In this document: in pieces, positions 44,393 through 55,948 of the stretch
How positions within the stretch are numbered: position 1 is the stretch's first letter
Layout of the letters: each line of letters opens with the position of its first letter
Assembly (NCBI GenBank): GCA_965153355.1
Contig: OZ231126.1
Span: 59,272,001 to 59,336,000 of the forward strand
Direction: 5' to 3'
DNA length: 64,000 nt
Source: Flaccisagitta enflata
Lineage: Eukaryota > Chaetognatha > Sagittoidea > Aphragmophora
Program-made: the position numbers and the translations under genes
Notes under the pieces: generated by a model
What the model saw: the letters and a program-made list of their open reading frames with translations, nothing else
The model's database searches: none
Told to the model about the DNA's origin: nothing

Positions 44393-45060
44393 AGTAATGG
44401 CGACTATCCCCGTGAGGAAAAAGGTCGGAAGCATAAGCTTGTTTCCACCAAGTTTTTGTCTTCAGTCACTGGAATTTTTCTTTATTTGTTAGAATTAATC
44501 AAGAGCAATTGTATGTATCAATTACATTGAAAATCAGAGAAAACTAGGACTGAGCCAAATGAGCTAAATGAGCTGAAATACTCAAAATCACTCACATGAA
44601 TGACCAGCTATGCTCACTGACATGGTTTTTTGTATTTGCATGCTCAGAAATTAATCACCATTTTTTTATCAATTGCCTTTAAAATTAGAAAAAAAAGACA
44701 GCTAAATAAGCTAAATGAGCTAAGATACTAAAAAACACCCTCAGAGATGAGCACATTTTCTTGTATTTGCATCCTACATAAAATCTTAAAAAATAAAGAA
44801 AAAAAATTCATTTTGATTTTGCGTAAATAAATTTTTTTAAAATTCTAACTTGAAAAACATTTGTTTTAGAGAATTTTGCTTTGTGCCAAATGAGAGAGTA
44901 TTATCAAATTCACTTACCCTATCAATTTCATTGGAGACCCTAATCAGCCCTATGACATGCTAAACTTTTTAATAAGAGAATAAAAACCATATTTCTCTGG
45001 AACATGTCAAAAAGTCGGAGACTGACTTTGACTTTTTTTCCCAATTAAGCAATGATATTC
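44393..45060 (+). repeat. Dispersed repeat, copy 2 (empty site)
   Basis: Collinear with 27216-28225 but without the hAT-MITE: AAACTAGG (44541-44548) is a single copy where the first copy has AAAATAGG twice. Confidence 0.8.
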
Positions 45061-45334
45061 GTTAATGTCTATAACTAACTGCGTCTATCGCGTTCTTCAA
45101 TTGAAATGATTTCGGTGAGGGAATTCTCCTCCGCCTTCGCCGTTAGACAGATTTAATCCCACGGACCCAACTTATCAGGGACATAAAAACGGAAATCTCC
45201 TTCCAAAAGCCCTTTGGATTCAGAACAGATATTTCCGCCAAATGGAAGTCTCCTTCTCTCCATCCGCCCCCTTTTCCCTGACTTTGAAGCGGCCATACTG
45301 GTCTATTTCTATAGTCGCTCCCTTATCAAATTTT
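45061..45334. other. Intergenic DNA, nothing recognised
   Basis: No feature seen. Confidence 0.4.
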
Positions 45335-45537
45335 TAGTTGCGGATACACAACTCTAATAGAGGCTTTGTCCGTCCGTCAATCAGTCCGTTGGTCCATAAA
45401 GCACAAAATTGTAGAAACATTTTGATGTGTGTGTGTGTGATGAGGAGCTGTTGAGGGGGAGTTGAGGTGTGGATAAGGGGTTGGAGGCCCCTGCCCACCC
45501 GTTCGCAACTATATTGTAACCCTAGATTACTTGTTAT
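45335..45537 (+). mobile_element. Degenerate HINE-like element, TTGC subfamily
   Basis: Head AGTTGCGGATACACAACTCT, AATAGAGGCTTTGTCCG, a short GTCC run, a small GT tract, GGCCCCTGCCCACCCGTTCG, CAACT and a decayed end. Confidence 0.7.
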
Positions 45538-45713
45538 TTTTTCTGTGTCAGTCTCACAGTGGCCAAGAAATCGTTGGCCACATAAACTTTGACGGTCACA
45601 ACAACATCCAAAAGCGTCAAATTTATCTTCATCAGCGATGGACAGATGTTCGAGCTTGCCAGAGTATTTCCCAAAGCCAAAGTGTTGCCAAAGAGTTTGC
45701 TTACCGTATTTTC

Positions 45714-46057
45714 TCCATTAATCGCCCCCCCTCCAATTAACGCCCCCCCTCTTTTTTCTTCTCTAGATTGTTGATAAATGGGAAAAAGATAAGGCAAATT
45801 GTCAAAGATTTTGATTTTTTCAGTGCTTTTTCAGTGCTTTTTCAGTGCTTTCATTGAAAATAGGCAAAAAAAATCATATCAATTTCATTTGATTGTGCTT
45901 TATCTTATAATTCTGATATTTCAAGTAGTATTCATGGTAAAAAACGTTAGATAACATTGTACGTTTATATCAAAAGGGGGCGCTAATTGAAGGGTAAAAT
46001 TACAATGTCATTTTTCAATTTCAAAAGCGCCCGGGGCGCTAATTAGAGAAAATACGG
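45714..46057. mobile_element. 344-bp TA-flanked MITE with TACCGTATTTTC ends
   Basis: The left end CCGTATTTTCTCCATTAATC is inverted at the right (GCTAATTAGAGAAAATACGG). TA lies on both sides (45712-45713, 46058-46059). Subterminal GCCCCCC and GGGGGCGCTAATTG also pair. Elements beginning TACCGTATTTTC are known from many animal genomes; placement in Tc1/mariner is inference from the TA. Confidence 0.85.
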
Positions 46058-46110
46058 TATATATCATTCGATCCAAGAATGATCAGAAGTGTCACTTCTT
46101 GAGTGTTCAA

Positions 46111-46438
46111 TAGGGTGGCCTAAAGTGTGTTCTTACTTCTTAGTCAAATTTCATGATGCCATCGGAGAAAATGCGATCATTTCTTTCATACATGAAGAAT
46201 CCAAAATTTGGGGGTGATCGGATAAAGTTTACTCAAGACCGCCACCCCACCCATTTCCCATTATAAAGTATAGGAAGCATTGGAGGAGAAAATCCTTCCT
46301 GTACATTTCATATGGAAAATAGGGGGTGGCGGTCTTCATTACTTCCAAATTTTGGGATTCTCGTCTATGATGGAAATGCTCCCATTTTCTCCAATGGCGA
46401 CATGAATTTTGAAAATGACCTCATTTTAAGCCACTCTA
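46111..46438. mobile_element. 328-bp fully palindromic hAT-like MITE
   Basis: Ends TAGGGTGGCCTAAAGTG and CATTTTAAGCCACTCTA. Pairing continues nearly to the centre (GACCGCCACCCC against GGGGTGGCGGTC). A perfect 8-bp direct repeat, GTGTTCAA, flanks it (46103-46110, 46439-46446). Confidence 0.93.
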
Positions 46439-46570
46439 GTGTTCAAGATCGTCAGTGGACAGTGGACAAAACATAATCATTAGCTGTAATTCAAACAACC
46501 CATTATTGCAAACAAGATTTTGTTCGTTACTGCTGGTTGTTATTTTAACATCTGATTGTTCCAAACAATA

Positions 46571-46726
46571 GGTGCGTCTGCATTCACCATCTTATTTGGA
46601 TATTTTATCTGGATATCAACATACGGATATTCTACATAGTGAATTTACAAGATTTACTATATGAAATATCCGGATATTAATATCCAAATAAAATATCCAA
46701 ATAAGCTGATTAATGCGGACACACCC
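46571..46726. mobile_element. ~156-bp palindromic MITE-like repeat
   Basis: GGTGCGTCTGCATTCACCAT, CTTATTTGGATATTTTATC is mirrored by AAATATCCAAATAAGCTGA, TTAATGCGGACACACC. Rich in GGATATY words. No target duplication resolved. Confidence 0.75.
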
Positions 46727-46999
46727 AATATTTTGTTTAAAAACAGTAAGTTGGATCAAAGTCATTGGTTTGATATATATATAGTTATATACCTATCATT
46801 ATTTAATATATATACCTATTATGTTTTGTCCATTGACTGGTAAATCGTTAATTGTTATGAAGTATTCCTCTACATCTTTTGATGGGTACATATTCTCTAA
46901 TTTATGGTTTGATTCAAAAAAAATCTTTAATAAGGGGGCAGGAATTTGGGAAGGAAGTGGGGTAGAGCGCGGGACGTGAGAGTGAGTGAATGTGATCCA

Positions 47000-47505
47000 A
47001 ACAAGGCCGGATATACGGGCCAAGACGGTGCCCCGGGCGTTATTAATTCTTAGACCTATCTCTAGCTCTATCAGATCTATCCCTAGCTCTATCAGACCTA
47101 TCCCTAGCTCTATCAGACCTATCCCGAGCTCTATCGGACCTATCCCGAGCTCTATCAGACTTATCCCCACACCTATCCAACCTATCACCAGACCTATCCA
47201 ACCTATTCCCAGCTCAATCAGACCTAACCGTAGCTGATTATTTTTGAGAATGAAATGACGAGTATCATCAATGATGAACAAAATGAGTTTTCAATTGATT
47301 TCATTTTAGCGGGACCGATGGATGGACGGACAGACAGAGCCTCTTATATAGGTGCTATGGCGCATCTAGGAATAATCCTAGCATATTTCTGAATCATTTC
47401 CAGTGATTTTTGCTTCTTTTCGAGATTTTCAACTCTAGCGTGACAGACCGACCAACCGACCGACCGACAGACAGAGCTAGTTATAGAGGTGCTATGGTGC
47501 ACCTA
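47000..47505 (-). mobile_element. HINE-like element, GGTGC subfamily, with ~21-bp minisatellite
   Basis: Plus strand: ACAAGGCCGGATATACGGGC, GGTGCCCCGGGCGTTATTAA and about nine units of TAGCTCTATCAGACCTATCCC (47045-47225). Then a body with two head-like blocks (GGTGCTATGGCGCATC at about 47350 and GGTGCTATGGTGCACC at the end) and two GACA/GACC runs. Collinear with 22126 in reverse. Confidence 0.86.
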
Positions 47506-48034
47506 GAAAGTGATAGAAAAGGAAGGGAGAAAAAGACACAGGGGTCCATACTGTTTTTCTGCCTCGTTTCGTTGCTTCTCGAATTCTCGTTCATTCATGT
47601 CCAGAATCTTGCAAATATGATTTTAGAGGAAGACAAAAAATAGATGACATTAGAGTAGTGTCCTAACTTTTCAGCCTCAAAAGGACTCTCGCAAAATTCC
47701 AACACGCGCGTCCCGTCTCGGTCGTGTTAAACTTAAACATAGCTTGCGTGCCATATCAATCGCTTTCCCCAAAAGTCCCTTCCTTTTCTATGGATTCGTT
47801 TGGAATGAGGAGAGTGGAGGGAGGGGCACGAGGGTCCAGCCGTTGAGGGTGTTTCTTTGCCCGGGAACAATATTAGAAACATGTTTTTCGGTACGCCAAT
47901 GCATCTTTATATAAGGCTGTCTCTATTGGTCGTTCCAATACTGTCGATTTGAAAATCGTTTGGCGGATCGACATGACCTGATCGATCTGGACCTGGTTAT
48001 TACCTCTACAGATCGGATCGTAATTGAACCCCAT
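47506..48034. other. Intergenic DNA, nothing firm
   Basis: CGGTACGCCAATGCATCTTT, then ATATAAGGCTGTCTC (about 47891), may be a decayed HINE-like head. Rest unannotated. Confidence 0.4.
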
Positions 48035-48357
48035 GAAAACTGTAGCATCCCCCCCTCTAGAGCCTAGTATACTAAATCTACAAGCATGATTGAGGTATCA
48101 TTTAATAGCTTAAGAGAATACAAATAGCGCCATTAGAGGTTTTTTTTAATTTTGTGCCCTGGCTAAGATTACAGCTCTTTAAAGATGTAAAAATTGACCA
48201 TTTTTGGGTTGTTTAAAAATAGCTAAATTTGATACTTTAAAGGGCTGTAACTTGAGCTGGAGAACAAAACTAAAAAAAACCTGTGATGGCGCCATTTGTA
48301 TTCTCATACCCCTAGCTTCAACGCACTGGACTCTAGGGGGGGGTGGCTACAGTTTTC
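48035..48357. mobile_element. Palindromic MITE (GGCGCCA family), second copy
   Basis: GAAAACTGTAGCATCCCCCC, then CTCTAGAG, is inverted at the right (GACTCTAGGGGGGGG, then GGCTACAGTTTTC). Inner arms ACAAATAGCGCCATTAGAGG and CCTGTGATGGCGCCATTTGT pair. Diverged relative of 43383. Confidence 0.8.
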
Positions 48358-48629
48358 TTTCCTAAAAGTGGGGGCCTCTCGTTCAAATACGCTCTGATTT
48401 GTAGAGAGTGTCAAGTTGAGACACGTGCATCCACGTGCCAATATGCCTTTCGCTTTGCTCATGAAATCCCGCACCATTGAGGTTGACAAGGGTATCCGAC
48501 CACCTGGAGGCTCACTTGCAATCAGAAATGAAGCATGGAGGAACAAACTAGTCATCCAAGGATCGCACATGGTCAGCGGTACCCAATGCCCTGCTTGGAG
48601 TGATCAAGTGAAGTAGTGGAGTTTGAGCA
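48358..48629. other. Intergenic DNA plus foldback-family flank
   Basis: From about 48548, CATCCAAGGATCGCACATGG, then TCAGCGGTACCCAATGCCC, matches the flank of the elements at 30880 and 58105 almost exactly. Confidence 0.6.
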
Positions 48630-49070
48630 GGGCAGCGTCCCCAAAAGGCTGATGTCCTGTAGGACACAGGGGTGAATTTTGAGACGTCCTGAGGCGGATT
48701 GGAAGTCGGGATGGCAGAATTTAGTCCAAAAGAGCAGATTTGAGGCTTGGGGGGCAGGCTTGAGGCCTAGAGGACAAATTTGAGACCTGAAGAGTTGATT
48801 TGAGGCCTGGAGGGCAGATTTGAGGTCCGGAAGGCTGATTTGAGGTCTTGAGGGCAGATATGAGGTGTGGAGAGCTGATTTGAGCTCTCAAGGGCTAAAT
48901 TGAGGTCTTAAAGGGCTAATTAGAGGGCTCAGAGGGCCAAAATCAGGCCTGAGACTGCAGACTTGAGGCTCTGATGGCCAAGGGGGGGAAGAGAAGGACG
49001 GACGGACAGATGGACAGACGGAAGGACGGAAGGACATCGGAAGGACATCGGCCCTTTGGGGCCGCTGCCC
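48630..49070. mobile_element. Foldback element of the GGGCAGC family with 20-bp minisatellite
   Basis: The left end GGGCAGCGTCCCCAAAAGGC, then GATGTCCTGTAGGACACAGG, is mirrored by ACATCGGCCCTTTGGGGCCG, then CTGCCC. The interior is GGCAGATTTGAGGCCTGGAG units (48700-48975) and a GGAC run. Confidence 0.9.
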
Positions 49071-49299
49071 AAAAAACGACAAACAAAATCGCTCATACTT
49101 AGACGGCTTAGACGCGCACAGTCGCGAATGCAATGCGCCTAAATCAATGAAACAATTAGGCTAACATGTGCGTCCGGGTGGAACGTCCACGGCGAGGGCA
49201 CGAGGAAGAGGGAAGAGGGAAACTTTAGCCAAAATAAGATCGCTAACTCCCTTGCAAATGGAGAGAGGCAAACTTAATCGAGACTGGTTTTCCAGCTTG

Positions 49300-49498
<199 letters not shown>

Positions 49499-50096
49499 GG
49501 GGAGAGAGTGACAGAGACAATACAATCACAGAAACACCAACAGACAAACATAGATCGGCAGAGAAAATCAGAGACAGACAGACAAACTAACTGACTGACC
49601 AGTGACCAAAAAGATGCAGCAACAGAAATCATTTGTAAAGATACGATTGCGCTATGGAGGTGGGGGGGTGTAGCCGGAAGCCTCGAAACATGTACCGCGA
49701 AGGGGGGGGGGAGGATAGAAGAGGAATGTAGTGATGAAGGGCCGCTTTGAAATCTCTATTAAGGCGGATCAGCACGTCTGATCAAAGAGTCGTTTTGAAT
49801 CTCGATGAGCACAGATTGGATTGGGGAATGATGGCACTTGAACGAGAAATAGACACAGCTGAATCTTGCTAAAACGGTATCACTAGAGACATTATCGTCC
49901 ATATCGTTACAAACTTACAAGGACGTGTACGGTGTACTAGATCAATACGCCTTTATCCTAGCATTCCTGGAATCTAGTAATCTCTATCCGCGTACATTGT
50001 TACATCGAGTTGTTTAAGGTATGTGTTTTTTGTGTTTTCTCATGAAAATTACAATCATCAATTGATTTCGATAAACCCACAACGATGACAATTTTT
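49499..50096. other. Intergenic DNA, nothing recognised
   Basis: Contains CAGACA repeats at the left and a G-rich spot near 49700. No gene. Confidence 0.45.
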
Positions 50097-50352
50097 AGTC
50101 GCGTCCTACGCGACTCTATAAGCCACTTTGTCGGTCGGTCGGTCGGTCCGTCGGTCCGTCGGTCCGTCCGTAACAAAATCGTTTTTAAGGCGTTTTATCG
50201 CATTTTTGATAGCTCTAAATGGCAGAGAAGAAACTTGGAGGAGTAAAAAGCCTTTTAAAAAGTGCTTTTGAAAAAAAACTTTTTTGTCCGTCTGTCTGCC
50301 TGACATTTTTTGAAAGTGCCGACGCACGCGACTTAGGTCTAATGACCTTGTT
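50097..50352 (+). mobile_element. HINE-like element, TCGC subfamily
   Basis: Head AGTCGCGTCCTACGCGACT, CTATAAGCCACTTTGTCGG, a GTCGGTCC run, a body with an unusual second GTCCGTCTGTCTG, GACGCACGCGACTTAGG and the end ATGACCTTGTT. Confidence 0.8.
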
Positions 50353-50496
50353 AACTCTTAGGCAATTTTCTTTTGTTCATTCAATTTTTTTCTATATAAT
50401 CCTCTGGACATGACGTAAACCTTGTGTACTTAGTCGAGGTGAATTTGATTTTGGACTTTTATAAACAATTGTAGAAGATAACATGCAAAACCTTGC

Positions 50497-50497
<1 letters not shown>

Positions 50498-50570
<73 letters not shown>
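50498..50570. repeat. (TC)n microsatellite
   Basis: Pure TC. Confidence 0.97.
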
Positions 50571-50571
<1 letters not shown>

Positions 50572-50819
50572 CTAGCTAGCCCAACATCGCGGAGCCTCTA
50601 CAAGTAACTATCTACTTATCATTTCACGTTCGGTACACGCGATGTACACATGCAAACGTCTCGACCATAACCACGCGACTTTGTACACTCTCTCCTTTGT
50701 ATATGTAAGTGGTCTTGAGCTCTTGATTGAATTGCAACTACCCTCTCTTAGGCCAGGCTTTGCCGCCACACGACCGCGAAATTGCTAGATTTTGGAAAGG
50801 GGGGAAATTTCCCATGAAA

Positions 50820-51009
50820 ACAAGGCCGGATACAAGGCCATCAGTTGCGGACGGGTGGGCAGGGGCGGAAATGCAACTGTACGCAACTAAAAATGTTCTA
50901 AAACGCTCATTTCCTCACTTTTCAACTCGTGTCCACGGACCGACGGACCGACGGACCGACGGACCGACGGACGGACAAAGCCTCTTATAGAGTTGCGTGT
51001 CCGCAACTA
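50820..51009 (-). mobile_element. HINE-like element, TTGC subfamily
   Basis: ACAAGGCCGGATACAAGGCC, AGTTGCGGACGGGTGGGCAG, GGGGCGGAAATGCAACTG, GTTCTAAAACGCTCATTTCC, a CGACGGAC run, CCTCTTATAGAG and the head TTGCGTGTCCGCAACT. It shares the internal duplication seen at 38858. Confidence 0.87.
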
Positions 51010-51087
51010 AAAAGGAAAAAAAAAAAGACTGCGAAATGGGCGAAAAGATGAAGGCTTTGATGTGAAATGGCTAAAAAAAAGTGAGTG

Positions 51088-51263
<176 letters not shown>

Positions 51264-51265
<2 letters not shown>

Positions 51266-51673
51266 GAAGGGGACAGATGCTTTCGTTACCGTTCAAAACA
51301 AACACACAAGTAAACTGAAAAAGAATACGGTACTCAGACGGAAATATAGCCACAAATACAGTTTGATCCCGCTCTGACGGATTTCAAGGCAATAATTGAT
51401 TTTATCAGTTATAGGTGGAAATTTATCATAGCCAGTAAAGGAAATCAAAAAAATAACTGTGGTAGAAAAAAAAATCTGTTATAGATGGAATTCTGCAAGT
51501 CCGTTGGTGCGGGGTTCAACTGTAACCATATCTAGACAGCGTGAAAGGAATCAATTGAACAGAAAAAGAATGAATAAAAAGATTTTGGCACGTTTTTGCA
51601 CGTTTTTGCATGTTTTGTTGGGCTTTTTGACTCATTGCGCGTATACTTATTTGATGAACACGCCGAGACTTTA
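51264..51673. other. Intergenic DNA, nothing recognised
   Basis: The pieces TTTTGGCACGTTTTTGCACG and TTTTTGCATG near 51588 form a small tandem. No gene. Confidence 0.4.
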
Positions 51674-51856
51674 AGAAGGCCGGATACACGGCTACGGGCT
51701 ACCCAATTCGCGTGCGGGTGGGCAGGGGCAGTCATTAAAAGGATAACCATGCATTTGGGCAGGGGCACAGTGATGCAAAAAAACGCTTATAAAATTAAAA
51801 TGTGACCGACCGACCGGCGGACAAAGCGGGGCGAAGAGTCGCGTAGCACGCGACTA
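51674..51856 (-). mobile_element. HINE-like element, TCGC subfamily
   Basis: AGGCCGGATACACGGCTACG, TTCGCGTGCGGGTGGGCAGG, a GACCGACC run, AAAGCGGGGCGAAGAG and the head TCGCGTAGCACGCGA. Confidence 0.85.
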
Positions 51857-52120
51857 AAATTTGCACATTAGTTGAAATGAAAATTAAATAACATGCATCC
51901 AAGGTAATATTTGTTAAGTTGTAGGTCATAAAATCATATCTCTTCTTGCGAGAGATACAGAAGGAAAACAGATGCTCAAGTGGCAAAGCCATAACTTTTG
52001 TTGTGATTTGTGAGAAACACAGCGGCAACGTCGATTTTAACTTTGGCCGAAACATTCACCAAATATTGTTAAAATCCCTTCATTCCATTTATTCGCGCAC
52101 ATGCTCATGTTTAGAGTTAT
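51857..52120. other. Intergenic DNA, nothing recognised
   Basis: No feature seen. Confidence 0.4.
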
Positions 52121-52312
52121 TAGTCGCGTGCACGCGACTCTACACCCCGCTTTGTCCGTCCGTCCGTCCGTCACACTTTTACTTTTTTTATCTATTTTAT
52201 TTCTTCAAGTCATTTTAAGTCATTTAAGTCATTTACGAGTAAACTGAGTCATTCTAAGTCATTCTAAGTCAATCTGTAAGTCTCGCACGCGACTTATAGG
52301 TGTTGGCCTTGT
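52121..52312 (+). mobile_element. HINE-like element, TCGC variant with 11-bp repeats
   Basis: Head AGTCGCGTGCACGCGACT, CTCTACACCCCGCTTTGTCC, a GTCC run, AAGTCATTTAAGTCATTTA, GTCATTCTAAGTCATTCTAA, TCGCACGCGACTTATAGG and GTTGGCCTTGTT. Its closest relative in the window is 38614-38837. Confidence 0.88.
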
Positions 52313-52627
52313 TCCATATCACGCCGAAACAAAGAAAAAAAAACCTTATCAGCGACAGAAAACCACGAGGCAATCATGAAACAATACTTGATCTCATTTG
52401 ACACTTTGTGAGCACATGTAATCAGCGATCAGCTAGTGGTCATCTAACAAAGTTTAGAAGAAATGGTAGCCCAGTGATCGGCCAGCTACTTACTATGAAA
52501 TAAAGAGATGAAACACAAAATGACTAGTAGCCGGTTCTTCACAACTCAAGCGAACTCATTTGACCATCCATCCATCCATCCATCCACCCATCCGTAGGGT
52601 GAACAGCCAGCAGCCCAATCCAGATCC
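52313..52627. other. Intergenic DNA with a short CATC microsatellite
   Basis: (CATC)n at 52565-52587; otherwise nothing. Confidence 0.5.
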
Positions 52628-52853
52628 AACAAGTGACGCGCGGTCACAATATCGTTGCGGACGGGTGGGCAGGGGCATACAACCCCCATCCACACCCTCG
52701 CCCACCCCACACAAACTCACGCACACACAGTTACAACAGGAGCCTCCAAAATGCGCGTTTTCGCATTTTTCAACTCGATCACTATGACGAACCGACGGAC
52801 CAACGGACGGACGGAAGGACAAAGCCTCTTATAGAATTGCGTGTCCGCAACTG
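52628..52853 (-). mobile_element. HINE-like element, TTGC subfamily
   Basis: A decayed 3' end at 52628, GTTGCGGACGGGTGGGCAGG, a C-rich insert (52680-52735), AAAATGCGCGTTTTCGC, a GACGGACC run, CCTCTTATAGAA and the head TTGCGTGTCCGCAACT. Confidence 0.8.
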
Positions 52854-53039
52854 AAAAATACATTTTTTGGGCGGCTACCGGTCTTTTATGAACACCTGTT
52901 TTTCTCAAACCAAATTGTGCAATTGTTTTCTAATCCCTCTCATTGTTTCTACTTGTTTTCTATCCTTTTATGCTTCGCGCGGATGATTCATCTCAATGAT
53001 CAGGTAAGTGACTCTTTACATCATTTCATCTTTCAAATT

Positions 53040-53936
53040 AGAAGCTTAACTCAGGTCTAGACGGGTCTTCTCATGTTGGAAAAATTTTAAAAATGTGTTC
53101 CGTCAGGCTCTCTTTCCTCTACAGAAACTCAGCTTTTTTAGATCAACAATGTCGGAAAACACTCTGTTCGGCTCTTATACGGCCACACAAAGACTACTGT
53201 TGTAGCTCGTGGTATAGTAGTCTGACGGTTGCATTGAAGACTCGATTAGACGTCATCCAGCGCAAAATGGTGCGTTTTATTTATGGCATGGAAATTATGG
53301 CACATGTCCATCTATCTAATTTGTACGATCTTTCTTGGCTCTCTGTCCCAGACCGGGTCACTTATTTCAAACTTCTTCACATTTTTCGAATTCGCAACGG
53401 TTTGGCGCCAAGGTACCTTATGACAAACTTTAGATCGATCTCTGATGCGCACACACAACACAAGAGGTAGTGACTATAATTATGTTGTTTCCAAAAATCT
53501 GGCCCGGTCTCAGAATAGTTTTGCCCACACTGCTATACGATCTTGGAATTCTCTATCAGTGACCCTCAAGTGTATTTCTGATATTCGCATTTTCAAAAGA
53601 AAACTAAAGACTGCCCTTCTCGCACGTTACACTGACTGATGTTTTTCTTCTTTAGTCAACTTGGTCTCGAATTCTTGTCTAACGGTTTTGGTCTAACTGA
53701 TCTGGTCAAGTTTTTATCGAGTTTTTAATACTTTTTTTTTTACGAGTTTTTATCAAGTTTTTTATCGTTGATCTGTATCTTTTTTATGTTTCTGAACTGT
53801 TGTGAATTTTGTTATCGCGGACCCCATTGGAAAAAAGTTATATCATTAGACTCTTATGGGCTATCCTTGAGGCAGCTTTCAGGTACTCGTATTTGTAATT
53901 CATGTTTCTAAATAAAATTCATTCATTCATTCGAGT
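53040..53936 (+). mobile_element. 5'-truncated non-LTR retrotransposon (CR1/L2-like)
   Basis: The 3' end of a reverse-transcriptase polyprotein (see 53051-53639) is followed by about 300 bp of T-rich 3' UTR and an AATAAAATTCATTCATTCATTC-like terminus, i.e. a TTCA microsatellite tail. Short-repeat tails instead of poly-A are typical of the CR1/L2 group. The upstream boundary near 53040 is where recognisable protein similarity stops. No target duplication was identified. Confidence 0.85.
53051..53639 (+). pseudogene. C-terminal fragment of LINE reverse-transcriptase ORF, frameshifted
   Basis: The first frame reads LDGSSHVGKILKMCSVRLSF, then LYRNSAFLDQQCRKTLCSAL, then VIQRKMVRFIYG. The second frame, entered near 53450-53460, reads THNTRGSDYNYVV, then SFAHTAIRSWNSLSVTLK and IFKRKLKTALLARYTD, then a stop. 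This is the characteristic region after the polymerase domain in CR1/L2/Jockey-group elements (the SRL-FLYR, LDYCSSWY, LQ-VQNK-VRFI, NTR-S and RSWNSLP-LK blocks). Endonuclease and polymerase domains are absent because of 5' truncation. The frame shift in GATGCGCACACACAACACAAG, a run prone to slippage, disables the reading frame. It is a dead copy. Confidence 0.88.
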
Positions 53937-54245
<309 letters not shown>

Positions 54246-54248
54246 AGC

Positions 54249-54332
54249 AGATATGACGGCACAGATGACGGCACAGATGACGACACAGATGATGACACAG
54301 ATGACGAAACAGATGACGGAACATATGATGGC
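54249..54332. repeat. 12-bp minisatellite, seven units
   Basis: Units of ACAGATGACGGC with one or two substitutions each. In one frame it reads TDDG/TDDD repeats, an acidic low-complexity peptide, but there is no supporting gene structure. Confidence 0.9.
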
Positions 54333-54636
54333 TGCGGTCGGCGCAGATTACTGGATATAGATGTGAGCTCAGAGCCACAGCCGGGACTAAGAATAGATCG
54401 CGCGTGTGATAGAAATTCGATAAATTCCTTCTGGGAAAGATAAGAGAATCGAGTATTGCCATGCCTCGATGGACACAACAGGAAGATCGTAAAGGTGGAA
54501 CTCGGGGCAGGGTGCCAGGATGGAAAAATACTTCGAAACATTTGCAATTGAGACAGAGGGAGAACAGATTAGTGCGACACTGCGACAGCGAAGCCAGGTT
54601 GTTTCAATGACAATCGCGGGAGACGTTTGAGGTTTT
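54333..54636. other. Intergenic DNA, nothing recognised
   Basis: No feature seen. Confidence 0.4.
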
Positions 54637-54780
54637 AGTCGCGGTCTAAAGGCTTTCTTTGTTCGTCCGTCCATCCCAAATGTCCATCCATCTGTCTTCC
54701 CATCCATCTGTGCGTCCATCCATCTGTCTGTTCGTACTTCCATCCATATTTCCACCCGTCCGTCCATCCGTTTGTGCTTA
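54637..54780 (+). mobile_element. Decayed HINE-like head with expanded CATC/GTCC tract
   Basis: AGTCGCGGTCTAAAGGCTTT, then TTTGTTCGTCCGTCC and about 110 bp of CCATCCGTCT-type tetranucleotides. No 3' end. Confidence 0.55.
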
Positions 54781-55361
54781 TATAAGCATTATTTTAAGAG
54801 TTTTACAGGTGGGCTGGTGCGCTGTCGATAGGATTTTTGTTTGGGATGTCGAATCAGTCCTCTTGCTCAATTAATGGGGTGAGAAAAGGACAGCATCTTT
54901 AAAAGGCAGTAGAACACAGGAGTGAATTTCGTTACTCAAGTTAAACTACACTAGAGCGCCTGCAAAGGGACGAAGGAAAATCAGGTCTAAAGGGGCTGAA
55001 GGGGCTATATTTAGGGCTAGGAGGTCTAATTTGGGGTCTTAAGGCTTTAAATAGCCTAGATATGGTCTACTAGAGGGGATGGAACAATAGAGGAACAATA
55101 GAGGTAACAATCATTAGCACTTATCTATTTTGGTAAGCATTAGTGTTTTGGGTTAGACTCAGAATGGATGTTTGCAAGTTAGATTTGCTAAATGGGAAAC
55201 TAGGAGTGATGCGCGTAGTAACTAGTCAGTGAGGGCTCAAAAGGCTCTCTTCCATATTTTTCAGTTTGGGTATAGTGAGGGATATTGTTCCACCTGTCAT
55301 AAACAATAAAAATGCCCCATAGTGCATCATATGTCATCTGCTGCTGCAGATTCTGCTAGTT
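54781..55361. other. Intergenic DNA with decayed foldback-family remnants
   Basis: CAGTAGAACACAGGAGTGAA at 54907 and GGGGCTGAAGGGGCTATATT units (54985-55070) resemble the interior of the GGGCAGC family. Confidence 0.4.
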
Positions 55362-55719
55362 GGGCAGCGGCCCCAAAGGGGTCGATGACCTATGCTTTCA
55401 CACTTATGGGGAATTTTTCTCCTCCTTCTTCTCTGTCGAAATCCTAGCCAAGAGGTCCAGATCCCAACCTCTAGAATAAGATTTGGGCCTCAAGGCTAGG
55501 ATCTGGCCCTCCAGGCTAGGATTTAGACCTTAAGGTTAGGATTTGGGCCTTGATATGGGGATTTGACCCTCGAGACTTCAATTTGGTCCTTGAGACTGGA
55601 ATTTGGGCCTTGAGACTGGGATTTGAGGAGGGGGGGGGGACGGGGGAGAAGGAGAAGAAGGAGAGAATTCCCCATATGTGTGAAAGCATAGGTCATCGAC
55701 CCCCTTGGGGCCGCTACCC
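55362..55719. mobile_element. Foldback element of the GGGCAGC family with 20-bp minisatellite
   Basis: GGGCAGCGGCCCCAAAGGGG, TCGATGACCTATGCTTTCAC is mirrored by GTGAAAGCATAGGTCATCGA, CCCCCTTGGGGCCGCTACCC. The inverted similarity extends further (GGGGAATTTTTCTCC against GGAGAGAATTCCCC). The interior is TTGGGCCTTGAGACTGGGAT units (55440-55630). Confidence 0.92.
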
Positions 55720-55948
55720 TGCTTCCCCTTCAACTACAACCGCAACCTACTTAGGCAGAGCACGGGTACCGCTGACCATCTAACGCTATTGCGACTATTC
55801 ATACCTTATGGAGACAATTTTTGCTTCTCGTAAGGTTGAAAAAAATCGGTATACCTGTCCGGAAGGTCATTTGATACGAACGTGCCAGGCTACGTAGTGT
55901 CTCCCCTGGGAACGATGAGAATCACTCGATGGGGAGTGCAAGAGACAA

